Source: Actinomycetota bacterium
GTDB taxonomy: Bacteria > Actinomycetota > Actinomycetes > Mycobacteriales > Mycobacteriaceae
Assembly (NCBI GenBank): GCA_005787665.1
Contig: SYAB01000290.1
Span: 1 to 22,530, forward strand
DNA: 22,530 bases
Direction: 5' to 3'
The notes beneath the pieces were generated by a model, which saw only the letters and a list, made by a program, of their open reading frames with translations, was not told where the DNA came from and searched no databases. Shown here in pieces: positions 1 through 7,360 of the stretch. Positions within the stretch are counted from its first letter, which is position 1. Every line of letters starts with the position of its first letter. The position numbers and the translations under genes were made by a program.

Positions 1-1089
1 GGTCGCGCAGACCGTTGGCGTTGGACCAGCCACCGGAATACCACGCCCAGTCCACGCCCGCGTCGTTGAGCCGGTCACCGATGGTGGCGTTTGTCAACAG
101 CGGCACCAGACGCTCCTTGACCGCCCCGGGCGGATAGGGCCACTGCACCGAGAAGCTGGTGTTGACCACCCAGTCGCCGCACAGCGCATTGGCCGTCGTG
201 CGCGGCGTGCCGCAGGCCTGGGTCATCTGGCCGTCCTTGAGCCCGTCGGGGGTCGGCGAGACGTAGTAGTTGTAATTGCCGAAAGGATGCTTGTCGCTGA
301 CCTTTTCGGCGCTCTTGGGCATCCCGTTCTCGTCGAGCACCGAACGCACCGAATCCGGGGCGTCCGGCCACTGCGGCAGGGTCGAACTGATCAGCCATTG
401 ACCGTTGGCGAAGGACCCGCCGAAAGCGCCGCCGAAGAACTTGTCGGCGACGGCGAAGGTCGGCGCCCCCGGACCGGTGAGGAACTTGTAGGTGTTGAGC
501 TTCTTGGTGTCGTAGTAGCCCATCACCAGACCGGCCGCGTCGCTGCCGACCGCGTAGCGGTTCATGGCGCCGTCGTTGAGTTGGTACTGCTCCTGATAGA
601 AGCGGTGCACCAGATCGCGGGTGCAGCCGCCAGGCTGGGCACCCGGGGAGTTGGCGGCGACGCCGTTGTCGGCGGGCACCTGGGCGAAGCGGGCCAGTGA
701 GGTGTCGGTGCCCGCCGGCGGGCAGGTGCGGGCCTCGGGCGGCAGGATGTCGTCGAGTGCGAACGGGGCGTCGGGGAAAGCCGACTTGAACGATGTGTCC
801 CCGATGGTGCCGCTGCACTCCGGGGGCCCCGCTGGACCGTTCGGCTGAAGGTTGACATCGTTGATCAGCAGGCAGCCCAACGGTTTTCCGTCCTGGCCGA
901 TCTGCACGTGATCCGCGGCCCGGGGCTCTGGGACTGCGCCGCCAGTGTGGGCAGCGCCGCCGCGCTCGACGGCGCGCCCGATGTGGTGGCGCCCGGGTCG
1001 CTCGCCGGACCGCTCTTGCTGCAGCCCTGTGCGGCCACCAGGGCGCACAGCGACACCAGAGCGACTCCCGTTGTGACCGTGGCCCTCAT
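1..1089 (-). pseudogene. acid phosphatase lipoprotein (phosphoesterase family), broken, 3' end outside window
   Basis: The minus strand codes for an AcpA-like secreted acid phosphatase of the phosphoesterase superfamily. Recognisable segments are DLVHRFYQEQYQLNDG, AGLVMGYYDTKKLNTY, FGGAFGGSFANGQWL and TIGDRLNDAGVDWAWYSGGW; the gene runs off the left edge. A lipoprotein signal begins at the ATG at 1089 (VALVSLCALVAAQGC, lipobox AQGC), with Shine-Dalgarno GGGAGGA nine bases upstream. That frame stops at 865, while the phosphatase body lies in another frame that is open from about 900 down to 1. Between them the segment that in this family carries the first metal-binding motif (a VVIYxEN-x-SFD-like stretch) is absent in every frame. 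I infer a deletion plus frameshift that leaves an inactive gene. An assembly error could explain a frameshift but not the missing motif. Confidence 0.7.
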
Positions 1090-1110
1090 AAGTCCTGTCC
1101 TCCCGAGTTT

Positions 1111-1120
1111 GAGTCGACTC
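1111..1120. promoter_or_regulatory. 10-bp perfect palindrome upstream of the phosphatase gene
   Basis: GAGTCGACTC is a perfect palindrome 21 bases upstream of the phosphatase start codon, just upstream of its ribosome binding site. It could be an operator, but it is short and contains a common restriction-site core (GTCGAC), so chance is possible. Confidence 0.2.
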
Positions 1121-1325
1121 CCCATCTTGAGCGGGCGGGACGGCAGGGCTCGCTGTGGGTGCGAAGCGTTCATCCGATGGTTGCGTGACGGTCACGGTTT
1201 CCTAGGCGCGTCACCACGTCCCTCGTTGACCGAAAACTGACTGCGACGCCCGTTGGGAGTTGTAGCATCCGGCCATTCGGTGTGTTTCACACTGCGACAG
1301 TTCACCGCCAGAAAGGCAGGATTCC

Positions 1326-2615
1326 ATGAGCGCAGCGCAGTTCATCGGTCGGGTCGGCGGGATCGCCACCGCACTCGGCGTCGGCGTGGCGATCCTGCAG
1401 GGGACGGCGGTCGCAGGCGCAGACACCGATCGCGCGGATTCCTCGCCGCGGGTGTCGGCGTCAGCGGAATCGGCTCCGTCGAACTCCGCGCCGACGTCGC
1501 GGCGCGCGACCCGCGGCGCCGTCGCCAGGTCGGAAGTGACGGCTCCGGCCCGGGGACGCACCGGATCGGCGGTACGGGATCTGACCCCCGTCGCTCTGGC
1601 CCCCGACAAACCCTCGGTGATCGACGAGTCGGTGCCGCCGGTCAAGGCGACGCCGGTGGAGACCCCGCCCGCCTCCGCACTGCCGCCACTGGCCGCAACC
1701 ACGGTGACCCTGGACGAGCCGGCGGCTGACCTGACCGTCGCCGCCGCTGAGGAGTCCGCGGAGATCTTCTCGCCGACCCCGCCGGATCCCGTCGCCACCG
1801 TGGACACCGCCTACGGCGAACTGGGCCAGTGGATGATCAACAAAGAGGGCCAGGTGGCCGACTGGGTCGGCCTGCGCTACTGCGGTCCGGGCAGCACCGT
1901 CTCCAACTGCGGCATCGGCAAGCCCGACGAGGGCAAGATCATGCAGGAGCCCATCAACACGGTCTTCGTCGTGAGGGCGAGGAACCAGTACCTCGCGCAG
2001 CTGAAACTTGACTTCGCCTTGCGGGTGTCGGGCTTCGGCCCCTCGTGCTGCAGCAGCGTCGGCTACTCGGGCATCGTCGGAGACGTCGACTACAAGCAGC
2101 TCCCCAGGGGCGGATCGCTCGGACTGGGCATCCTCCCCCCGTTGCCGTTCGGCCTGTTCCAGAACGGTCTGCTCGGGCTCGTCGGCGGGCTCGGTCCGGC
2201 ATACCGGGACGCCCCGTTCTGGGATGCCAACGCCCACCTGCGCACCTTCGGTGGGGCGCCGGACGGAAACGGCAACTACATCTTCACCGCGTCGGTCAGC
2301 GATGAGATTCTCGACGCCACGGGCGGCGGCCTGCTCCCGACACACGGCTTCTTGAACTACAACGAGGCGCGCGAGGGTTTGCTCACGGCCATGCTGAAGA
2401 CAACCTGGCTCACGAAGGCCTCGAACCAGGGTCTGATCGCCATGGACAACGCGATCAATCCGCTCGATCCCACCTACACCACCGGCGACCACGACGGTTT
2501 GGCACAGGTCATCGCGCTGGGGCAGCTGTGGGGTATGGCGACCATGGTTCGAAGCGAGCGGACAGGCTCCTCGCCCGCCGCGAGCCGGCGGACCACGTCG
2601 CTGGTGGCGGCGTAG
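1326..2615 (+). CDS. secreted protein of unknown function
   Basis: A 429-residue protein. Residues 1-33 form a signal peptide (hydrophobic stretch through TAVAGA, cleavage near GADT). Residues 34-155 are a low-complexity Ala/Ser/Pro/Thr-rich linker, typical of mycobacterial surface proteins. From about residue 165 (ELGQWMINKEGQVADW) to 405 there is a folded domain with RYCGPGSTVSNCG and SCCSSVGY cysteines that could form disulfides, and it ends near TGDHDGLAQVIAL. I do not recognise a named family. The last 25 residues (MVRSERTGSS onward) are Arg/Ser-rich and unlike the rest, so the C-terminus may have been altered. The ATG follows AAAGGCAGG. It is divergent from the phosphatase gene across a 236-bp spacer that holds no other gene. 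Confidence 0.8.
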   Translation: MSAAQFIGRVGGIATALGVGVAILQGTAVAGADTDRADSSPRVSASAESAPSNSAPTSRRATRGAVARSEVTAPARGRTGSAVRDLTPVALAPDKPSVIDESVPPVKATPVETPPASALPPLAATTVTLDEPAADLTVAAAEESAEIFSPTPPDPVATVDTAYGELGQWMINKEGQVADWVGLRYCGPGSTVSNCGIGKPDEGKIMQEPINTVFVVRARNQYLAQLKLDFALRVSGFGPSCCSSVGYSGIVGDVDYKQLPRGGSLGLGILPPLPFGLFQNGLLGLVGGLGPAYRDAPFWDANAHLRTFGGAPDGNGNYIFTASVSDEILDATGGGLLPTHGFLNYNEAREGLLTAMLKTTWLTKASNQGLIAMDNAINPLDPTYTTGDHDGLAQVIALGQLWGMATMVRSERTGSSPAASRRTTSLVAA

Positions 2616-2631
2616 CGCGACCGGTACGCCA

Positions 2632-2645
2632 AGGCCGATCGGCCT
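2632..2645. terminator. 14-bp perfect palindrome after the secreted-protein gene
   Basis: AGGCCGATCGGCCT is a perfect GC-rich palindrome 17 bases after the stop at 2615. It could form a short hairpin or a protein site. There is no T tract, so the terminator reading is tentative. Confidence 0.25.
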
Positions 2646-2694
2646 GTCGGACACCACGGATAGCCTTTCTCCCTGGGGCGACCGAGGGGGTTCG

Positions 2695-3615
2695 ATGACA
2701 GGTATCACGGCGGCGCTGTCGCGCGGCCAGAAGCGTGCATTGGCGATCGCGGCCGTTCTGCTGCTGGCAGCCTTCGGCGGGCAGTCCTGGCTGCTGGGGC
2801 TGGTCGCCGTCGCCGTGCTGGGAGTGGTCGGCGCGAAGGTCTACACCGACACCGCCGCGCTGAACCGGACACTCGAGCCGTGGCCCTGGCCCGCGGACTT
2901 CCGCGCACCGGTCGAGGCGATGGCCCGTCCCATCGACCCGACCCCACACCGTCTGCTGCCCCCGCACGAGGACGCCGACCAGGTCGCCAAGGTCGCCACC
3001 ACGAGCGACGAACTGGATCGCCTCATCGCCGACAAGCCGGTCGCGTGGCCGTGGGCGGTCTTCACCTCCGTCCTGGTGCAGCGGCGCAACGCCGTTCAGT
3101 TGCGGCTGCGCGCCGTGGCCTCGGGCTATCAGCCCCGTGGGGGGCTTCCCCAAATCAGTGGCCAGGCCTACTCCCAGATCGCCCACCGCTCGATGAACGA
3201 CGTCGCCGACCTCGTCGCCCAGGTCGAACAGTTCATGCTCAGCCCCGCCTTCAAGGGGGCCTTCGGCGATGCCGGCACCGACAGCAGCGCTGATGCCGAC
3301 GCCATCGTCGAGGTCGCCGACCGCTTGATGGACTATCACGACGCCTTCCTCGCCGAGGCCGAAGCGTGCCTGCAGACTCCCGTCGAGCGCGACGTGCTGG
3401 CGTTCGTCCAGGACACCGGTGCGTTCGCGCTGTGCCCGCTGATCGGCTATCAGCAGTTCATCCCGACGATGTGTGCCCGCATCGCCGAGGCGCAGGATCT
3501 GCTTCCCTACAGCGCCGGCGGCAGGCTTCAGCTCGATGACGTGAACCTGGAGATGTCACTCCCCGACGGACTGATGGGGCGAATCCCCGCCCACATCAAG
3601 CGATTCAATCCCTGA
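2695..3615 (+). CDS. membrane-anchored protein of unknown function
   Basis: A 306-residue protein. Two closely spaced hydrophobic segments (about residues 14-30 and 32-50) suggest an N-terminal hairpin anchor, followed by a roughly 250-residue soluble domain rich in helices (TSDELDRLIADKPVAWPWAVF, NDVADLVAQVEQFMLS). The ATG follows GAGGGGGTTCG, a usable ribosome binding site. A TAGCCT box at 2661-2666 could be its -10. I recognise no catalytic motif. It ends in a shared terminator with the convergent ankyrin gene. Confidence 0.75.
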   Translation: MTGITAALSRGQKRALAIAAVLLLAAFGGQSWLLGLVAVAVLGVVGAKVYTDTAALNRTLEPWPWPADFRAPVEAMARPIDPTPHRLLPPHEDADQVAKVATTSDELDRLIADKPVAWPWAVFTSVLVQRRNAVQLRLRAVASGYQPRGGLPQISGQAYSQIAHRSMNDVADLVAQVEQFMLSPAFKGAFGDAGTDSSADADAIVEVADRLMDYHDAFLAEAEACLQTPVERDVLAFVQDTGAFALCPLIGYQQFIPTMCARIAEAQDLLPYSAGGRLQLDDVNLEMSLPDGLMGRIPAHIKRFNP

Positions 3616-3647
3616 CCGGGCCTGGCGAGCCCTGCCGCACCGGTCAG
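3612..3647. terminator. bidirectional hairpin between convergent genes
   Basis: Perfect 8-bp arms CTGACCGG (3612-3619) and CCGGTCAG (3640-3647) enclose a GC-rich 20-base loop with further GGGC/GCCC pairing. The left arm contains the TGA of the plus-strand gene and the right arm contains the complement of the TGA of the minus-strand ankyrin gene. This is a candidate shared terminator without a T tract. Confidence 0.5.
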
Positions 3648-4375
3648 ACGAACCCCTCGTCGACGAGCGTCGAGCCCTGTTCGGTGATCACATGGCGCTG
3701 ACCTGACCCGCCGACCACCCGACACCAACTGTTGACTTCGAGGTAGCCGTCGCGCAGCTGGATGCCGAATCCGCCGTACATGCCGGGCACGGGGAACCAC
3801 AGTCGCCGATCGGGCACCTCGTGCAGGATCGCCACCGGCGGATAGCGCAGTACCTCCCGCGGATCCCTGCCCTCGTAGAGCACTCCGCGGATCCGCCCTT
3901 CGATCACCGCCGCGAGATGGGTGTCCAGGGCGCGGATGCGGCCGGCCGACAGCGGGGACCGCGGCGGCGAGAGAACCCCGCGCAGCCCGAGATGACTATC
4001 GGCGGCGGCACCCTTCGCGGCGAACTCCGTGGAGTTCCGGTCGGTTCGGACACCCACGGCGGTGCGCCCGCGCGAGTCGGTCAATGAGCGGAGGGCTCCC
4101 CGCGCGATCAGCTCCGAGGCCACACCGACCGGCGCGCCATGCCAGGCGGCCTGGTGCAGCGGGGTGAACCAGGCCGTCCCGCCGGGCCGCCAGTCGTTGG
4201 CATGGACCAGCGCGTCGGGATCGTCAAGCAGCCCGAACACCACCGGCCAGTCGCCGTCCTTGGCCGCGTCGGCCAGCCGGTGGCGGGCAGCCAGCACGGC
4301 ATCGCTGTACTGGCTGGGATCGAGCACCCCACTCCAGACGACGTCGTGGAGTTCCGGTGCGCGTGCCGCCGTCAC
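3644..4375 (-). CDS. ankyrin-repeat-containing protein
   Basis: A 243-residue cytoplasmic protein. Residues about 67-107 contain ankyrin-like units: TPLHQAAWHGAP, then SELIARGA and DSRGRTAVGV. The C-terminal half (GRIRALDTHLAAVIEGRIR, then WFPVPGMYGGFGIQL) is an uncharacterised beta-rich segment. The GTG start at 4375 overlaps the stop of the upstream ADP-ribosylglycohydrolase gene in a GTGA, so the two are almost certainly one operon with coupled translation. Ankyrin repeats bind proteins; the partner is unknown, though the fusion enzyme is an obvious candidate. Confidence 0.8.
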   Translation of the reverse strand: MTAARAPELHDVVWSGVLDPSQYSDAVLAARHRLADAAKDGDWPVVFGLLDDPDALVHANDWRPGGTAWFTPLHQAAWHGAPVGVASELIARGALRSLTDSRGRTAVGVRTDRNSTEFAAKGAAADSHLGLRGVLSPPRSPLSAGRIRALDTHLAAVIEGRIRGVLYEGRDPREVLRYPPVAILHEVPDRRLWFPVPGMYGGFGIQLRDGYLEVNSWCRVVGGSGQRHVITEQGSTLVDEGFV

Positions 4376-5826
4376 AGCGATGCCCCGGCCGGCGACTGCT
4401 CGGCGCGCCGGAGGGCCGCGCGGAACGCCGGGTTGGGATCGGCGCCGGGCAGCACCTCCAGGACGTCGTGCAGCGCCTGCTCGGCGCCGACCCCGTTGCG
4501 CCGCAACCCGTACAGGGCCGCCACGGTGGGTGTGCGGCTGTGGGCGCCGACGCAGTGCAGCAGGACCGTCCGGCCCTGCGCCCGCAGCCGCTCGACCGCC
4601 TGAACCGCCTGCAGCAGAACGAAATCCAGATGCGGGTTCTCCTCCGGTTCGGACCGGTCGATCAGCCGGACCTCGATGTGCGGCATATCGGTCCGGATGT
4701 CCCCATCACCCAGCCGGCACATCGACACCACCGCATCGACGTCCTCGGGAAGCGTGCCCAACACCCCCACCCCGCCGAGTACCACCTGCGGGTCATAGGG
4801 GTGGCGGACCGCGGTGCTCACCGATGACCCGGCGTAGCTGTAGTCGAAATCATCCGGGGCGCCGTGGCGCGCGATGGCCGATGCCAATTCCACCAGGGTC
4901 CGCCCGGTGGCTTGCGGCCAGCCGTTGAGCAGGGCGCGCCATTGCAGCGGCACCGCCGATGCCCCGTAGGCGCCACCCAGCAGGCCGCCGGCGATCGCCG
5001 CCACGGTGTCGGCGTCCCAGCCGCCGCGTACCGCGGCCTCCAGGCCCAGGCGCAGGCGGTCGGCGCGGAAGGTGCCGCGGGCGGCGTCGTCCGCGGATTC
5101 GGCGGTGTTGTGGATCGCCGACCATGCCCCCTGCAGGGCCGCGACGACGAAGCCGTTGTTCTCGAAGTCCGCCGGAGTGCGGGCTTCGGCGTGGGCGAGA
5201 TGGTCCTCCCACACGCTGCGGCGTTCCGGTGCCAGGTGGCCCAGTCCGACCCGGACGTCGATGTCGCCGGTCAGCACGGCGTGCCGGATGGCACTGCACC
5301 AGAGCACGCACGCCTCGCCGGCCTGCGGGTCGTAGTGGGTCAGCGCGCTCAGGGAGAGCGCCGCCTCCACCATGGCCTGCTCGTCGTCGAGGTAGGCCAA
5401 GGCCACCGGCGCGGTGCGCATGAGCGAGCCGTTGCCCGCGCTGCGTCCGGTCTCGCGATGCAGCGCTTCGGATTCGGCGCGTGCGCGGGCCGCGGTGATC
5501 GTCCCGCCGCGACCGGCCCGGGACAGCACCGCGCGGGTCTGGATGCCGACATCCGGTGAGCTCTGCGCCCAGTGATGCCAGCGCCGGACGATCTCGTCCT
5601 GGGCGTCCTCGTCGCGCAGATCGGCTCCCCGGGCGGCGACCTCGGCGATGGCGATCGCCATCGCGGTGTCGTCGGTCCACTCCCCCGCTTTCCAGATTGC
5701 GCTGCGTTTCATCTCCACGCTGTCGCGTGGATCCACCGGCGGCTTGAACTCGTACGGCGCCCCGAGCGCGTCACCTGCCGCGGTCCCCAGCAGGACACCC
5801 TCCACGCGATCATGAACTGCACCCAT
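4372..5826 (-). CDS. ADP-ribosylglycohydrolase fused to a dual-specificity-type phosphatase
   Basis: A 484-residue two-domain enzyme. Residues about 6-315 are an ADP-ribosylglycohydrolase (DraG/ARH) domain with the family's metal-binding signatures GTAAGDALGAPYE, EWTDDTAMA and GGWDADTVAAIAGGLLGGAYG. This family hydrolyses ADP-ribose off proteins or small acceptors. Residues about 345-470 form a cysteine phosphatase domain with the HCxxxxxR loop HCVGAHSRT (His424, Cys425, Arg431) and an upstream Asp-containing loop (IEVRLIDRSEPEENPH). The start ATG at 5826 has a GGGGGG run 7-12 bases upstream and a well-formed promoter at 5855-5883. It lies divergent to an NrtR-like regulator and is followed by an ankyrin gene. 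I infer that it removes ADP-ribose and dephosphorylates a product or neighbouring site; the substrate is unknown. Confidence 0.9.
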   Translation of the reverse strand: MGAVHDRVEGVLLGTAAGDALGAPYEFKPPVDPRDSVEMKRSAIWKAGEWTDDTAMAIAIAEVAARGADLRDEDAQDEIVRRWHHWAQSSPDVGIQTRAVLSRAGRGGTITAARARAESEALHRETGRSAGNGSLMRTAPVALAYLDDEQAMVEAALSLSALTHYDPQAGEACVLWCSAIRHAVLTGDIDVRVGLGHLAPERRSVWEDHLAHAEARTPADFENNGFVVAALQGAWSAIHNTAESADDAARGTFRADRLRLGLEAAVRGGWDADTVAAIAGGLLGGAYGASAVPLQWRALLNGWPQATGRTLVELASAIARHGAPDDFDYSYAGSSVSTAVRHPYDPQVVLGGVGVLGTLPEDVDAVVSMCRLGDGDIRTDMPHIEVRLIDRSEPEENPHLDFVLLQAVQAVERLRAQGRTVLLHCVGAHSRTPTVAALYGLRRNGVGAEQALHDVLEVLPGADPNPAFRAALRRAEQSPAGASL

Positions 5827-5854
5827 TCCGATCCCCCCTTTGTTGTTGATTTCT

Positions 5855-5883
5855 AATATAACTCATATCTGCTACTAACTCAA
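5855..5883 (-). promoter_or_regulatory. sigma70-like promoter of the ADP-ribosylglycohydrolase operon with a direct repeat
   Basis: Read on the minus strand, TTGAGT (5883-5878) and TATATT (5860-5855) are separated by exactly 17 bases, in an AT-rich island unusual for this window. On the plus strand the heptamer TAACTCA occurs twice (5859-5865 and 5876-5882) with a 17-bp period, overlapping both promoter boxes. I infer that the repeats are binding sites, most simply for the divergent NrtR-like regulator. Confidence 0.6.
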
Positions 5884-5885
5884 GG

Positions 5886-5891
5886 TAGGGT
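5886..5891 (+). promoter_or_regulatory. -10 box for a leaderless nrtR-like transcript
   Basis: TAGGGT fits the mycobacterial -10 consensus TANNNT. Exactly six bases separate it from the GTG start at 5898, which places the expected +1 on the start codon. The box lies three bases from the -35 of the divergent operon, so one bound repressor could block both. Confidence 0.5.
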
Positions 5892-5897
5892 GCGCTC

Positions 5898-6569
5898 GTG
5901 ACGAAGGCCGAGTATCGCGACAGCGGCGGCAAGACACTGGGCGACTATCCGCGTCCCAGCGTGGCTGTCGACACCGTAGCGCTGACCTATGACAAGAACC
6001 GGGGCCTGGAGGTCCTGGAGGTCAAGCGGCCCGACGGCGGGTGGGCGCTTCCCGGCACCTTCCTGCATCCCGGTGAGACGCTCGCCGACGCAGTGCAACG
6101 GGCCCTGCACGAGAAGGCCGGTGTCGACGGCCTCGAACCCCGGCAGCTGCGGGTGTTCGACGGACCACACCGCGACAGCCGCGGATGGGTGCTGTCGGTG
6201 GCCCATATCTGCGTCATTCCGGTCGAGCGCCTCGCCGGGCGTTTCCCGGATCGCACCGCGCTGGTCCCGGCCGAGGATCCCGGCGAACTGATCTACGACC
6301 ACGCCGAGATGATCGAGTTGGCGTTGGGCGATCTTCGTGGTCGCTACAGCGACACGCCCGACCCGGACCGTCTACTGGGAGAGACGTTCACCCTGCGGCA
6401 GCTGAGATTCCTGCACGCGGCGGTGGGCGGCACGCCCGTGGGGCCCGAGATGCTCGATACCTTTCGGCGCCGCATGCGGGAACACCTCGATCCCACCGGG
6501 ATGTTCGACGCCGGCGACGGCCGCGGGCGGCCGGCGGAGCTGTTCGTGCGAAAACCGGAGGGCGGGTAG
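5898..6569 (+). CDS. nrtR: NrtR-like Nudix-related transcriptional regulator
   Basis: A 223-residue protein with a Nudix-like domain (about residues 18-150) and a C-terminal winged-helix segment (about 155-215) containing ETFTLRQLRFLHAAVGG and FRRRMREHLDPTG, the layout of NrtR regulators of NAD metabolism. The Nudix box (TFLHPGETLADAVQRALHEKAGV) lacks the first Gly and two of the usual catalytic Glu residues (RALHEKAGV instead of REUxEExGU), so it probably senses ADP-ribose or a related nucleotide rather than hydrolysing it. The GTG start is probably leaderless. It is divergent from an ADP-ribosylglycohydrolase gene, which fits control of ADP-ribose turnover. It could be a catalytic Nudix hydrolase only if the altered box still binds metal. 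Confidence 0.8.
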   Translation: MTKAEYRDSGGKTLGDYPRPSVAVDTVALTYDKNRGLEVLEVKRPDGGWALPGTFLHPGETLADAVQRALHEKAGVDGLEPRQLRVFDGPHRDSRGWVLSVAHICVIPVERLAGRFPDRTALVPAEDPGELIYDHAEMIELALGDLRGRYSDTPDPDRLLGETFTLRQLRFLHAAVGGTPVGPEMLDTFRRRMREHLDPTGMFDAGDGRGRPAELFVRKPEGG

Positions 6570-6596
6570 GGGCCGGAGAGCATTCACGTCAGGGAA

Positions 6597-6956
6597 TCAC
6601 CACCGGGCGCGCATATCGCGGAGGACCCACGTCAGCTCGGCGGACGGAATGAGATACCCGCCCAGCCCAGTCTTGCCAAACAGGATGTCGTAGGCGCGGC
6701 CGCTGATTTCATCGAGGCGAGCATCGAGATCCTCGAGGCGCGGCGGCCGTGCCGGCAGCAGAATGGTGATGACATTCGGGTCCTCGTCGATGACCTCGAT
6801 GTTGTAGTCGCCGTCGGCGACGTATCCGAAGTGGTCACGAAGACCCTGTTTCGGGTCGGCGATCATCGCCGCGCGGGCCGCCGGGTCGGTGGAGAGCACC
6901 CGGTAGTGATCGGTGGCGATATCGAACGTCGATGCGTCGTCGCCCATCTCATTCAT
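6597..6956 (-). CDS. second NHLP-like small protein
   Basis: A 119-residue protein paralogous to the gene upstream. Residues about 20-75 resemble the nitrile-hydratase-leader-like fold (LSTDPAARAAMIADPKQGL, then IEVIDEDPNVITILLPA). The C-terminus GGYLIPSAELTWVLRDMRARW matches the pattern of its neighbour (IP-x4/5-L-x-D-M-R-xx-W). Its start overlaps the upstream stop by 8 bases; a second in-frame ATG at 6947 would remove the overlap. It has no cysteine, no signal peptide and no obvious core-peptide region. Function is unknown; the family resemblance is to NHLP-type precursor leaders and nitrile hydratase alpha N-termini. Confidence 0.75.
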   Translation of the reverse strand: MNEMGDDASTFDIATDHYRVLSTDPAARAAMIADPKQGLRDHFGYVADGDYNIEVIDEDPNVITILLPARPPRLEDLDARLDEISGRAYDILFGKTGLGGYLIPSAELTWVLRDMRARW

Positions 6957-7299
6957 TCCCGTTGTGCTGGGACTGCCAGCGGCGGTACTGCAAACGCATG
7001 TCGAGGAGGGCGAACTTGAGCGATTCGGGGATCACCCAGCAGAAGATGTCTCCACTTCGCCACAGGTCCATCTGATTGACCACATCCAGCTCCGGCGCGC
7101 ACGCCGGATCGACCGCGGGCGGGATGAGGTAGTACAGGGTGTTCGGGTCTTGGATTCTGACCTCGACGCGTACGCCTTTGGGTAATTCGACGCCGATCAT
7201 GGCCAGCGCCGCCGCGGGTTCGCGGGTCAGCAGACTGGCGAATTCGGGATCGCGCCAGGCCCTTGCGGTAAGACCCGATTCAATGTCATCGGCGGCCAT
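6949..7299 (-). CDS. first NHLP-like small protein
   Basis: A 116-residue protein. Residues about 12-62 (ARAWRDPEFASLLTREP, then IGVELPKGVRVEV and DPNTLYYLIPP) closely follow the nitrile-hydratase-leader-like (NHLP) pattern seen in RiPP precursors and at the N-terminus of nitrile hydratase alpha subunits. The remainder has two cysteines (DPACAPEL, DIFCWVI) and a C-terminal motif shared with its downstream paralogue. The nitrile hydratase metal motif (CTLCSC) is absent, so this is not a nitrile hydratase subunit. The ATG has AAGGGGAA seven bases upstream. A short cysteine-rich reading frame precedes it. It may be a RiPP precursor, a partner protein or a stand-alone fold. Confidence 0.8.
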   Translation of the reverse strand: MAADDIESGLTARAWRDPEFASLLTREPAAALAMIGVELPKGVRVEVRIQDPNTLYYLIPPAVDPACAPELDVVNQMDLWRSGDIFCWVIPESLKFALLDMRLQYRRWQSQHNGNE

Positions 7300-7360
7300 A
7301 ACTGGTTCCCCTTCGTGACGCGCGTGCGTGCATGGCGACCCGGCGGCTTACCGATGCCAC

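Noticed and set aside
1461..2708. 415-codon open frame antisense to the secreted-protein gene
   Set aside because: Arg/Gly-rich shadow of a high-GC gene; the plus strand has a signal peptide, linker and ribosome binding site.
2509..3339. 276-codon minus-strand frame across the membrane-protein gene
   Set aside because: No family motif and it spans the end of one gene and the start of another on the opposite strand; composition typical of an antisense shadow.
4850..5680. 276-codon minus-strand frame inside the ADP-ribosylglycohydrolase gene
   Set aside because: Very Arg-rich alternate frame of a clearly identified enzyme.
6949..7299. Nitrile hydratase or thiocyanate hydrolase subunit
   Set aside because: The leader-like N-terminus fits but the metal-binding CxxCxC motif and hydratase body are absent.
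7300..7360. Attenuator hairpin between the polycysteine stop and the NHLP start
   Set aside because: Only 4-bp stems (for example GCAT/ATGC, ACGC/GCGT) and no anti-Shine-Dalgarno for AAGGGGAA were found; not enough to claim a structure.
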